Of a stretch of DNA of 64,000 bases, positions 35,101 through 42,195 are shown piece after piece. Each line of letters starts with the position of its first letter. The stretch's first letter is position 1. The notes under the pieces are model-generated. The model did no database searches, was not told the DNA's origin, and worked only from the letters and a program-made list of their open reading frames with translations. The stretch lies in NCBI GenBank assembly GCA_004794785.1, contig SJOL01007113.1, positions 44,298 through 108,297 on the forward strand, in the 5' to 3' direction. Source of the DNA: Opisthorchis felineus (lineage: Eukaryota; Platyhelminthes; Trematoda; Opisthorchiida; Opisthorchiidae). Made by a program: the position numbers and the translations under genes.

Positions 35101-36250
35101 CTGCAAGTGAATTTCAGTAGTTTCAACTCACGGCAAGAAAATTTAGGAAGGCGGTAGTCTCATTGCGGACTTCATACACTGCCGATTCTTTGAACCACGA
35201 CAGTCTGCATTTGACATGAAAAACAATGACCTTCTTGGTGGATGCTAAGTTGACATGCAGATTCCATAACCGAGCCACCTTGGGTATACACCCCTAATCG
35301 GTAAGGGTGCGTTGAAGTACAGCAGTCTGAAAGCTCTTGCTCTGGCTACACAAGTTAACCCTGGTAGCCCCGACAGAATTTTTTCTGCTTTGAATAGCTA
35401 CATCCATGACTTTTTGCAGGCACGGGTGTTCCTTTTTTATGTTAACAGAGGAGCTCATTCAGTAAACATAGTGTACCATAAGCAATGCGCCATTTGACGG
35501 AACGCCACCTATAGGGTTGCCGAAAACTCTTTGACGGCCCACGACCGGTTTCTCCCTTTTTGGAGCTCACCAGTTAGTCGCGGCACCCATGTTCCCGTCA
35601 GTTTTGTGTTCTACCTGAACCCAAACTGGGTGCAGTTCGCGCAATACACTCATTTGCACTCTAATTTGGTTTTACCCACAAACAACTGAATTTCAGCTGA
35701 ATCTCTCATTTATGGTATTCTTCGACTGCATGTGCTGCACAAAGGTGGCCTCAAAAAATCAAATCAATCGTTCAGCTGTAGCACCTTTTCGGTGCCTAAC
35801 TGCCATGCCACCAGAGGGAAGCATGAGGGCTGGGATACTGTCAGGTTGCCCAAGCCTAGACAGAGGAAGTCGGGTTAGAACCACGGACCTTCCGGTCAGC
35901 AAATTCGCTCTCTAACCACTGAGCCATCTCGCTCCAAGTGGCCTCATGTTTCAGTTGTACGCTTAGTCGATTACTGCTTAACTCTGCTATTGTTATCCAC
36001 CTCTACAGAGATAACCTTCGGTTGATGCTTTTGAAGCCTCTTTACTATTTAATTCCCATAAGATACCACTCTTGACCGTTACCTTCAAACCGCTTCTCTC
36101 CCTTCTTAACATCTGTGTTGAAAGACTTCTGTATTTTTTTCAATTGGCGCAGTGCGTCTTCAGCAACCAAATCTACTCTTTCTTTATTGTTATAGGATCG
36201 CGAAGCAGTGGGGAGTGCCAAGTCAACATATCATCCAGTTTAAAGGCTGA
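10789..36250 (+). CDS. CYB5R4: CYB5R4-like NADH-cytochrome b5 oxidoreductase (11 exons, 5' incomplete)
   Basis: Exons: 10789-10931, 12687-12787, 14518-14608, 18043-18100, 19227-19429, 28493-28708, 28792-28941, 30966-31124, 32924-33221, 33269-33466, 36196-36250. All junctions are GT-AG and all phases agree, giving about 557 codons; family members are about 520 residues. The protein has a cytochrome b5 domain with both haem-ligand histidines (HPGG and AHSYVN), a CS/p23-like domain starting WDWTFTDQ, then a ferredoxin-reductase-type module with the FAD motif RPYTPV, the NAD(P)H motif AAGSGITPM and a CGP motif near the end. This order is unique to CYB5R4 (NCB5OR), an ER-associated enzyme that passes electrons from NAD(P)H through FAD to haem. 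The first exon is not identified. Intron 5 (9 kb) contains an antisense RTE LINE. The acceptor of exon 6 is the least certain junction. Confidence 0.88.
11944..12127 (-). mobile_element. tRNA-derived SINE, family 1, copy b
   Basis: Full-length copy on the minus strand in intron 1 of the CYB5R4-like gene, with the tRNA-like head ending near 12127 and the body running towards 11944. It lies head-to-head with copy c, separated by about 20 bp. Confidence 0.85.
12148..12345 (+). mobile_element. tRNA-derived SINE, family 1, copy c
   Basis: Plus-strand copy starting GCTCGAGATAGCTTAG and ending in the ATTATTATTATCAT tail. It is more diverged than copy b, with its B-box changed to GTTTCAAACC. Confidence 0.82.
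12687..12787 (+). CDS. CYB5R4: CYB5R4-like exon 2 (haem-binding core, first His)
   Basis: Acceptor CAATTGCAG, donor ATG|GTAAGT, phase 0 at the end. It encodes [23 protein letters not shown] carries the first axial haem ligand. The following AGTDATEAY matches the conserved AG.DAT..F/Y stretch of b5 domains. Confidence 0.92.
12888..13210 (+). mobile_element. tRNA-derived SINE, family 2, copy a
   Basis: Aligns by eye with 18145-18490. It contains a tRNA-like module (13018-13075) with GTGGCCGAACAGTTAGGTGTTC and a B-box-like GGTTCGAAG, then the shared CACTGCTGATGATTC and AACAGCTGTA blocks. The anticodon arm is degraded here but preserved in copy b. Confidence 0.7.
14142..14179. repeat. (TA)n microsatellite
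   Basis: About 19 uninterrupted TA units inside intron 3 of the CYB5R4-like gene. Confidence 0.95.
14518..14608 (+). CDS. CYB5R4: CYB5R4-like exon 3 (second haem His)
   Basis: Acceptor CCAACTACAG, donor C|GTGAGT, ends in phase 1. [18 protein letters not shown] supplies the second axial His and the end of the b5 fold. Confidence 0.9.
14609..15575. other. Intron sequence, nothing recognised
   Basis: Part of intron 3 of the CYB5R4-like gene. No coding or repeat motif that I can support. Confidence 0.5.
15590..15786 (+). mobile_element. RTE-like LINE, 3' end with (GAT)n tail
   Basis: It encodes [18 protein letters not shown], the same C-terminal segment as the antisense copy at 51000-51560, and then runs through a short untranslated tail into GATGATGATGATGATG (15764-15786). 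Simple trinucleotide tails are usual for RTE elements. The 5' part is missing, as expected for incomplete reverse transcription. Confidence 0.65.
15790..18042. other. Intron sequence with two small perfect hairpins
   Basis: Intron 3 of the CYB5R4-like gene. At 16254-16276 CTATATTTAT and ATAAATATAG flank a 3-base loop; at 17340-17359 TCGGGTCC and GGACCCGA flank AATC. Open stretches near 16950-17240 and 17530-18000 have no recognisable domain. Confidence 0.5.
18043..18100 (+). CDS. CYB5R4: CYB5R4-like exon 4 (proline-rich hinge)
   Basis: A 58-base exon with acceptor TGATTTCAG and donor AA|GTGAGT. It encodes [18 protein letters not shown], a proline-rich hinge between the b5 and CS domains. Both phases fit its neighbours exactly, which supports such a small exon. 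Confidence 0.8.
18145..18490 (+). mobile_element. tRNA-derived SINE, family 2, copy b (tRNA-Ser-like)
   Basis: The tRNA-like part (about 18310-18375) retains a D-arm-like AACGGTTAAGTG, an anticodon arm TTCGA-CTGCTAG-TCGAA with a 7-base loop and GCT at the anticodon positions, and a T-arm/B-box GTGTTCGAAAC. This points to an ancestor like tRNA-Ser(GCT). Flanking blocks match copy a. No acceptor stem closes, so it is not a functional tRNA gene. Confidence 0.72.
19013..19206 (+). mobile_element. tRNA-derived SINE, family 1, copy d
   Basis: Full-length copy ending in ATTATTATTATTATC, immediately upstream of CYB5R4-like exon 5. Its body (GGGTGGCATGGCAGC, GCACCGAAAGGG) is close to the family consensus. 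Confidence 0.87.
19227..19429 (+). CDS. CYB5R4: CYB5R4-like exon 5 (CS domain, first half)
   Basis: Acceptor TTATTCCCAG, donor C|GTAAGT, ends in phase 1. It begins [14 protein letters not shown], the conserved WYQT/D-type opening of CS domains, and continues with beta-strand-like sequence to GTYHRIAL. It starts only 21 bases after a SINE (19013-19206). Confidence 0.85.
19765..19862 (-). repeat. Fragment of the dispersed repeat found at 9630-10080
   Basis: The minus strand contains AAAGCCCACGATCGGTTTCGC and CTCATCAGGCAGACACAGTC, matching the leader of the repeat at 9630-9768. Confidence 0.65.
19870..22520. other. Intron 5 sequence, nothing recognised
   Basis: Part of the 9-kb intron 5 of the CYB5R4-like gene. 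Longer open stretches at 20395-20784 (minus) and 21013-21348 (plus) show no domain. A short imperfect TA tract lies at 21531-21555. Confidence 0.45.
22525..22830 (+). repeat. Single-arm copy of the dispersed repeat
   Basis: It carries CATCCCACGACCGGTTTCGC, the central TTTCCGTCAACCCTATGTTC block, CATTCATTTGCAAAC, GTGCTGCACCAGGCCGCCTC and GTTTCAGTTGGTACGATATT in the same order as 9630-9870. Unlike that locus there is no inverted second arm. Confidence 0.75.
23345..25990 (-). mobile_element. RTE-like LINE, antisense in CYB5R4-like intron 5 (defective)
   Basis: Read on the minus strand the order is endonuclease, reverse transcriptase, C-terminal domain. The endonuclease begins [20 protein letters not shown] (about 25755) and reaches [14 protein letters not shown] (about 25530). 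The RT shows [20 protein letters not shown] (about 24480-24420) and ILVFLDFKG, where the first catalytic Asp remains, but then it loses similarity and the YADD region is gone. The C-terminal part has [11 protein letters not shown] (about 23810) and [10 protein letters not shown] (about 23520). Many stops and shifts are present and there is an internal deletion within the RT. Typical RTE elements are about 3.2 kb. Confidence 0.78.
26092..26216 (+). mobile_element. tRNA-derived SINE, family 1, copy e (5' truncated)
   Basis: Only the body is present, from GGGGCAACCTGACAAT through GGGTGGCATGGCAGC to the CATTATTATCATC tail. The tRNA-like head is missing. Confidence 0.75.
26220..28492. other. Intron 5 sequence, nothing recognised
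   Basis: No gene or repeat that I can support. The last 30 bases are the pyrimidine tract before exon 6. Confidence 0.45.
28493..28708 (+). CDS. CYB5R4: CYB5R4-like exon 6 (end of CS domain and linker)
   Basis: Chosen acceptor is CTTTATCCAAG after a long pyrimidine tract, phase-compatible with exon 5; the donor TTCAG|GTAAGT is strong. [16 protein letters not shown] would be the last CS strand (usually GkveI.L.K), followed by a Ser-rich linker. An alternative acceptor at 28572 (GATGTGACAG) has the same phase and would shorten the exon by 80 bases. Confidence 0.65.
28792..28941 (+). CDS. CYB5R4: CYB5R4-like exon 7 (start of FAD domain)
   Basis: Acceptor TTCACTTACAG, donor G|GTGAGT. It encodes [13 protein letters not shown] and [12 protein letters not shown], matching the first FAD-domain strands (G.hv.l). 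Confidence 0.9.
28942..30965. other. Intron 7, containing an A-rich stretch at 29480-30010
   Basis: Between about 29480 and 30010 the + strand is rich in A and poor in T compared with its surroundings. Nothing coding is recognised. A 7-bp stem hairpin (CGCAAGC/GCTTGCG) lies at 30131-30148, and a 9-C run at about 29337-29345. Confidence 0.4.
30966..31124 (+). CDS. CYB5R4: CYB5R4-like exon 8 (FAD-binding motif)
   Basis: Acceptor TTTTCCTACAG, donor [16 protein letters not shown] is the RxY(T/S)xx FAD-binding signature. [20 protein letters not shown] is the flavin-phosphate-contacting segment up to the next exon. Confidence 0.92.
32150..32340 (+). mobile_element. tRNA-derived SINE, family 1, copy f (best preserved)
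   Basis: The head reads GATGGCTCAGTGGTTAGAGC, a good A box, and has a perfect B box GGTTCGAATCC. The body and the GATTATCTTATTTTTTTAT end follow. Since the internal Pol III promoter is intact in sequence, this copy is the closest to the master form in the window. It lies in intron 8 of the CYB5R4-like gene. Confidence 0.9.
32924..33221 (+). CDS. CYB5R4: CYB5R4-like exon 9 (NAD(P)H-binding domain)
   Basis: Acceptor CAATTTCTAG, donor [19 protein letters not shown] completes the FAD domain; [20 protein letters not shown] is the GxGxTPM pyridine-nucleotide loop. The intron after it is only 47 bp. Confidence 0.93.
33269..33466 (+). CDS. CYB5R4: CYB5R4-like exon 10 (NAD(P)H-binding domain, CGP motif)
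   Basis: Acceptor TTTTTTTGTAG, donor [16 protein letters not shown] matches the VLS strand of the family, [13 protein letters not shown] the G.i....l segment, and [16 protein letters not shown] the CGP motif that contacts NAD(P)H. Confidence 0.9.
33467..34590. other. Intron 10 sequence, nothing recognised
   Basis: No motif that I can support on either strand. Confidence 0.45.
34593..34765 (+). mobile_element. tRNA-derived SINE, family 1, copy g (degenerate)
   Basis: The start GAGCTTGAGATAGCTTAGCG and the block TTGCCTAGGCTTAAGCACCC are recognisable, but the B box has become GGTTCAAGCC and the 3' body is weak. Confidence 0.65.
35508..35965 (+). repeat. Single-arm copy of the dispersed repeat, split by a SINE
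   Basis: It contains GGCCCACGACCGGTTTCTCC, TGTTCTACCTGAACCCAAAC, CACTCATTTGCACTCTAATT and TGCTGCACAAAGGTGGCCTC. The SINE at 35757-35937 then interrupts it, after which AAGTGGCCTCATGTTTCAGT resumes the repeat. GTGGCCTC occurs on both sides, so it may be the target duplication. Confidence 0.75.
35757..35937 (-). mobile_element. tRNA-derived SINE, family 1, copy h (nested)
   Basis: Minus-strand copy inserted into the dispersed repeat at 35508-35965. It lacks about 15 bases between the head and the body relative to copies b and f. Confidence 0.83.
36196..36250 (+). CDS. CYB5R4: CYB5R4-like terminal exon
   Basis: Acceptor TTATTGTTATAG. Phase 2 joins GA|G and encodes [17 protein letters not shown] then TGA. 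The G....HI..F ending is typical for the family, where the last residues form the IHxF strand. A second phase-compatible terminal exon lies at 37416-37515 but has no family resemblance. Confidence 0.78.
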
Positions 36251-37547
36251 ATGAAGCAACCGAGTAGTATTTCCAATAAATCTTCAACACAGTTCCTTCC
36301 ATTATGTACACGAACAAACCGAAAACAAAAATCCTTTTTCGCACAAGAGCATTCTTCCATTTATTTAAAGGCCTGGACGCCGATAGGCACGTTCGAGCAC
36401 AGGATGACTGATTAAGCCGACGCAGTGCAGTAAGATACTTCAAGCTTCTCATCCTAGAAAGGGCACTTAGTGGTAGAAATGAACTAGATGATATCCTCAT
36501 TGCGGTCAATCATTGATGTGAACGTTTGTGCGGACATTCGAGTCGTCAACTGGATGCATACTGTATTTTATCTCTTCGCTGAAGTACTGCCACTACCTTG
36601 TCTAAAGTCAACTTGCGGTTCCCGAAGCAGATCTAACGCACGCTCCAATCGCTTCACCTCAGGTCACTGTTGCCCTGCAGTTCATAGTACCCCATTCAAG
36701 TAACACAACTCTCTGAAGCTTCACATATGTACAGTACAAGCCCTTCACAGCGACTCCTGACGGGACCAGTTAAGTGGTCGTCTCAAAGGGATGGATACCG
36801 TAGGGAATTTTCAACCCAGCACCCGTTCAGGATCTGGGTTTCTTTTGTCAAATATTTTACGTCTACTTATCACTTTGTTGGCGTTGTTGCCACCAGCAGA
36901 GTGGGAACCTGCACTACAAGAACATGATGGGGCCAACCATAAGCGGTCGTGAGAGATGGGTTTATCGTATGTAAGGAAGTAAATCCAGCTATGATTGACA
37001 TATTTAAGCCCAAACTACTCTGCGTCTTTTTCTGTCGGTGAATTGCGTTCTTCAACGCAAGGGTTCACCCTCCCTTCTGCTGTCTTTCAGGTCGCGCGTT
37101 TTTGCAACGATGCAGCCTCGAACATAAGTCGGACGTCGATGAGGATCGGGCCAGTAAAATCACTTTGTATTACGACGGATAAGGGTCGATCCCCACACAA
37201 GTGACCCAAGCACATATGTATCCAGCGAAAAGAATAATCCGTACAGTCTTCAGTCCTGTTGTAAGATCGAATCGCTCGCTTTCTCTTCCTATCGCCCAGA
37301 ACTGTTCTGGTGGAAATTTAACATTTTCCGTCTGAATTCATAAGGACAATGCCTTGCAGCAGTTCACCGAGACTTCCATTCCATACCACATTTGTTTCTA
37401 CCCTTGTTTCTACAGGTATCGGTTTATCCACCCCTCTGTTACCCAACAGCAATTAGAATACATGCTGGATACAAAAAATTACCGGCAGACAGCTGTACAA
37501 AGAAGGAATATCTAAGGGCGTTTAAGTGACACAGCAACTGAAAAAGG
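36251..37547. other. Intergenic region between two convergent genes
   Basis: It separates the CYB5R4-like stop (36250) from the COA7-like stop (37548). No AATAAA was found within the first 30 bases after either stop; CAATAAATC at 36273-36281 is near the + gene. A phase-compatible alternative exon at 37416-37515 is described under findings. Confidence 0.5.
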
Positions 37548-37949
37548 TCAGGCTTTTGTTGATGCAGCTATTTCAGTATCCATCCGTAACCGGTCTGATG
37601 CAATTTTCTCGGCCAGATGACGGAATTCGTCGGCCTTCGATTCGTTCACAGGAATGCCGTCACCAACGGAATACATCCGTGCTACATTACGACAGCAAAG
37701 TTCATGACCAAGTTCACAACCTTTTGACCACGCGTCGAAAGCCTTTTTTCTCAGGCTACTTGGGGAATCTTGACCTTTCGATTTTTCTCCAGCTTTGTCC
37801 ATCCGGTTAGCCAAGGTGATTGATGCTCCACCCAAGTGAAAACAGCTCTCGGCTAGTCCAAAGTGACAACCCCTTTCGAACATCGGGATAGCAGGAGTCA
37901 ATGAGGGCGAGTGACTCACGAGTCCTTCAGCAATTAGACGTCCAGCACC
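37548..37949 (-). CDS. COA7: COA7-like exon 3 (terminal)
   Basis: Acceptor TTATTTGTGCAG. It encodes GAGRLIAEGLV, then the remaining repeats, including ARMYSVGDGIPVNESKADEF (the MYKLGDGV..DE.KA block), and a C-terminal helix up to TAA at 37550-37548. Confidence 0.9.
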   Translation of the reverse strand, partial: GAGRLIAEGLVSHSPSLTPAIPMFERGCHFGLAESCFHLGGASITLANRMDKAGEKSKGQDSPSSLRKKAFDAWSKGCELGHELCCRNVARMYSVGDGIPVNESKADEFRHLAEKIASDRLRMDTEIAASTKA

Positions 37950-40900
37950 CTGCACAAATAACGAAGGGGCAATTCCATTTTAGACAAGCAAACCATAATA
38001 AGCTGGGTGTGACTACGAACTTGTGAGAGCGAAAGATCCGATAGAATGCGAGCAGGCACGCATCACAATGGCTACCCGTATAATAAGCCAAATGCCAGAT
38101 GGTAATTTGGAATAAGTCGAGATGACCATATTAAAAAACGAACCACCTCGACCATTATGTGCACAGCAAGGGGACACCCTATAAGACTCGATGCAGTCTT
38201 CGAAATTGGCTGTTCTGTTCATCTCTGAACTTTCGCTTTGCTGCGGATCTCTCCACTGCCATTTCTAAAATGACTCGTACCCAATCCAGGCTCCTTCAAG
38301 GTCATGTCTTCAACATGTAGCCTTTGTCGTACCCCATTAATGACGTGTTTCGAATGGATGGCGGGGCATGTTTCTTAAACATCACGGAAAGCTAAAACAC
38401 CGACTGTTCAGAGGATACGCAAATCAATAACAAGGTTGGGAGAATGCAACTTTCATTCATTACATCCAGTCACGTCCGCTCGCCGTTAGGATGGTTCACA
38501 TATCCACCACAACTTGAGGAACGGACAATGCACTGATAAAATAAGCCTCAAGGAAGCTCGCCTCATACTGTTCTTAACACTCTTAGCACAGCAATCGGTT
38601 ATTTCAATTTGCTTCGTGCCAATCATCCGGCTGAATTTCGTAGCAGGGTTGGCGGCGGCGTGGCATACGTTAACAGGGATTGCTAAACAAATGTTCATCT
38701 TCGAATTTCGCGAGGTGCTGAGCTGCAGAATACAAACCCTGTCCCCAAAACAGACACTAGTCGATCCTAATTGCAGACATACGTCACATTCAATTATCTA
38801 GTGTATGAGCCCACTGGACTTGTTAAGTCCTTTCCCACCAAATTGATTACCTATTTGGGCACCACTCTGTATCACGGTAGGCTGCCTGATTAGATCAAAT
38901 TGCTTCCTCTTAACCTCTGTTTGATTGAAGAATATTGTGAATTTCCTGAAGAGGAAACCCAACTTGACTTCGCTGCGCCACATGGCTCTTTGGACCATGC
39001 AGCACACAAGCAACAGTGAATACACTGACACTTCAACAACGAATACTGCGCGGGAGGTGACGCCCAAAATGAAATTAAAGAAAACTTGTTTGCGTGCTGC
39101 TGCTCGACCACTTACCTCAGTAGAACTGAGATAAAACCGACTTAGACAGGCGGAACACATCCAGATTTGGATACCGCAGCATATGAATCACTCTGCTCCA
39201 CCACAACCAAACACGATTTCACATCCGGAGGCAAGTGCCCGATAGACAACAGCTTCATCGATAGCTCATCGTTTACTTGAAAGTGGGCATTGTGTCCATC
39301 CAGCAGCTGCGCTTCACATCGTGTACAGAACCAAAAACGGCAAGGTGCTACAGCTTCGTGAATCTAATGCTACCAGAGAATGGAAACCAGAAGTAATCGG
39401 TCATATAGTTGACACTTCTTCGGTAACTGACTTGTTATATTTTATTTATATAACATTGTTCTGTTGTGCACACCTGACGAAGCAAAATACAGCCAGTGTA
39501 TCATGCAACTGTTCATTTCTCTGTGCCCTCATGAAGTTTGTAACGGGAAATCCATGTTCTGTTATCGATGTTGCTAAAACTGTGTGCGACATCCTCACCT
39601 TTGTTCACCAGCGGAAAATTGTCCGGTTGTTGGATGGTAGTCAAGATAACTCCTCAACGTAAGAAAAAAGACCATAAAATATTTGCACTTTTATTGTTCG
39701 AAAGTATAACCTTACGAGGATAAACACCAGTCTGTACTATATTGGACGTCGTCCATATACTTAGCAGCCAGTTTCTTCAGTAATCGAGAGAGATGCCGAA
39801 GCTGTACGCTTACTATGCCTAACTTTGTCAGTGAAAATCAAGTTCCGTTGCCACAGCTTCCCGCCGATAGACGCCACAAGGAATGTTTGATCAAGTTTGT
39901 ACATGACTGTTTTATTAACTGAATCCAGTTCGCAAATCTGGACAATCACCACTAGCAACCCAAACCGATGTTTTATAAGGCGCGCTTTTATTTTTCCCGT
40001 TCTTTTCTGCCGTGTAAGCTATGAACTACCTTTTTCTGTTTATTTCTACAAGTATGTGTATGCTGACGACATCGTGATTGGTTGTAACTATCGCAGTTCA
40101 ATTCACATGGGATTACAGAGCGAATTGAATGAACTCTTTAGGTAGTCCCGAGAACGTTCCAGTTTTCCTGATGTTCCAGAATACTCCCTCACATCAAATG
40201 AGCCTTGTCAAGACCTGGTTGACAGCTTGCCATGGCTTACGGTTGATACCATTTATCCTCCAAAGCCCACCGGCATGAAACACCTCAGTGTCGTCCTCAG
40301 TTGATCGCCTCTCATTCAAGCTGTTTTTGCCAAATCCCGACGACTTAATTTCTATGTTCTTAGACTGAGTGCGCTCTCACTTCAGATCTTGTTCGCAGAT
40401 TCGTTATTTCAAGTGTTCCCATTTGTATTTCCTGTTCCTCTGTCATATTCTCCAACCTTTTGCCTCACAGGTCAGTGAAGCACGTCTCCAAGTGCAGCTG
40501 GATCTCCAAGTGTATTAGTCAGCAAGTGCTTCAATGCCTGTGATAGCCTTACCTAGAAAATATTACCACACGGTCAACCCAATTTAATCTCATGCCATAT
40601 CCACCTTCGGGCTTTCCAAGTTTTACCCACGAGGACCAGAATTCCGTGACTCTCTGCATGGTCCGGTATTTTGTCAATCCCGACTCATCGCTCGATGCGC
40701 TCCTACCACGTTTTATCGGACTATACTTGCTGCTGTACTGATTGTATGCCTGTTTTTATATCCGCTACGAGTTCGTATGCTCAAAATTCAACTCCTGGGG
40801 TCCATAACGCTGTTCTTCGCTTAATCTGACTTAACCAGAATGTCGGATACCATCTAGCTGATTCGCCGCCGCCACGATTTTGCACAGAGCACAACGTTGG

Positions 40901-42195
40901 GGAATGTCATCGAGTGCATTCTTCCGTGTAGGCAGAAATGCAAAAGCAACACATTAGAGCTTCACATATAATAGCCCCACTGAAGAGAGATTACTGGGGA
41001 GAGAGATTACGGAGGGGAAATCACACGATTTTACCTCGCTTTCATTCGAGGATACAGAAACAGGATTATGTCTATTTTCTACGCTTCCCTTGCACCCACC
41101 CATTTATCGGGACAAACTTGTTCCTTGGGCCTTAGGCGAGGTCGGCACAAAGGCGGACAAAACTAATCGCTAGACAAGCGAACATGTGGAAGAAGCGAAC
41201 CGGTTGTCTGGTCTTGGGAAATTATGCATGAATCTTTCCCCTAATAGTGGGCTTATACACCAATTACCACTTGTAATAGAGATGATACATCTAGTTGAGG
41301 GGTTTACCATACCCGCAAGGTATAATTCCGTTTTCCCGACTAAGCATGGTAGCAGTGACAACGCTGCTATCTGCAGTATGAATAAACATAAGTACTGCCG
41401 TTAAACAGGTAGATAATTTTACAGGTACCAGCGACATGGATATACGATGCATTCGCAAGAATTCACATAAAGCTGGGATGTTAATATTCACGGCCCTACC
41501 GTCTTGTGGGTAGCAGTTGGTTGAGCAAATGTCAAACACATCATATCAAATAAAAATGCGTAAGTTTGGCGATACTGCTGGGTTCCGGCCGAGCTCCATG
41601 AAACTCGTCAACCGAATTAAGCAGACGCAAGAGTCAATCTAAGGTAATTTTTTGAAAATGATGAGTAATTTGAGGGCGTCTTCATTCTTTGCAGCATCAA
41701 CAAAATAAAAACCCGCGCAAGTGTGTCTAATATTAATAAGCTTGTCTGAAACCGCTAATTCATATGAATTAAGACCGGATGCAAACCAAGTTTCCAGGAA
41801 ACTCACTTGGCAGGACTTGCCGTGATCAGCAGACTTGCATCCAAATTCAAAGGCTTGGTAAGCAGCCAAAGGGTCCCTTGGCACCCCCTCTTTCCCGAAC
41901 AACTTGAAAACGCCATATTTGAAGCAACTATCACCATATTTCATATCGAAACAGTTCATCTGCAAAATTTCAGCACACCTTTTTACGTCTGTTTTGTATG
42001 TTTCAAACCACTGGGCCAGAGAGTGACAACCTGAGTGGGGCGATAAAAAATCGTGACGGCTGCCTTACTTGTCGGATTATGTTCCTTCTTGCATCCGAAT
42101 TCGAATCGCAGACCAAGGTTTTCCATATATTCTGATACCTCTGAAGCGCTCTTGTAATCTAGTAACCCCGCGTCATCTTGTGTTTTATCGCCCAT
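37548..42195 (-). CDS. COA7: COA7-like SEL1-repeat mitochondrial assembly factor (3 exons)
   Basis: Exons on the minus strand: 42195-42069, 42030-41807, 37949-37548, all GT-AG and in phase, giving 250 codons plus stop; family members are about 230 residues. Exon 1 starts at ATG with an acidic N-terminus like that of COA7. The protein has Cys-rich SEL1-type repeats: KYGDSCFKYGVFKLFGKEGV, AAYQAFEFGCKSADHGKSC, MFERGCHFGLAESCFHLG and KGCELGHELCCRNVARMYSV. Regularly paired cysteines within helical hairpins are the family hallmark and form disulfides in the mitochondrial intermembrane space. COA7 supports assembly of respiratory complex IV. There is no cleavable presequence, as expected for disulfide-relay import. 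The first intron is only 38 bp; the second is 3.9 kb and contains a LINE fragment. Confidence 0.85.
37950..39985. other. COA7-like intron 2, left part
   Basis: No supported gene. Minus-strand stretch 39300-39140 is open and ends GCVPPV-stop, preceded by GHNAHFQVNDELSMKL; it could be a retroelement gag scrap, but I cannot assign it. Plus-strand stretch 39321-39662 is also open without a known domain. Confidence 0.4.
39990..40430 (+). mobile_element. LINE reverse transcriptase fragment in COA7-like intron 2
   Basis: The plus strand reads VYADDIVIGCNYRSS (about 40047-40090). The YADD catalytic box is intact, and the GC and acidic spacing suits jockey/CR1-type RTs. About 180 bases later, after frame loss, MKHLSVVLS and AVFAKSRRLNFYVLRLS match the thumb-proximal VKHLGVVLS region. 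It is antisense to the host gene. Upstream RT motifs are missing. Confidence 0.6.
40800..41806. other. COA7-like intron 2, right part, nothing recognised
   Basis: No motif that I can support. Confidence 0.45.
41807..42030 (-). CDS. COA7: COA7-like exon 2
   Basis: Acceptor CCCCACTCAG after a 38-bp intron, donor CAA|GTGAGT. It encodes CHSLAQWFETYKTDVKRCAE and the first complete SEL1-type repeats with paired Cys. Confidence 0.88.
42069..42195 (-). CDS. COA7: COA7-like exon 1
   Basis: ATG at 42195-42193. It encodes MGDKTQDDAGLL and YMENLGLRFEFGCKKEHNPT, matching the F.ENM..EC.....EKDP.GC start of COA7. Donor A|GTAAGG. Confidence 0.85.

Noticed and set aside
38798..39160. 120-codon minus-strand frame in COA7-like intron 2
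   Set aside because: No domain, no splice context, and overlaps other short frames on both strands.
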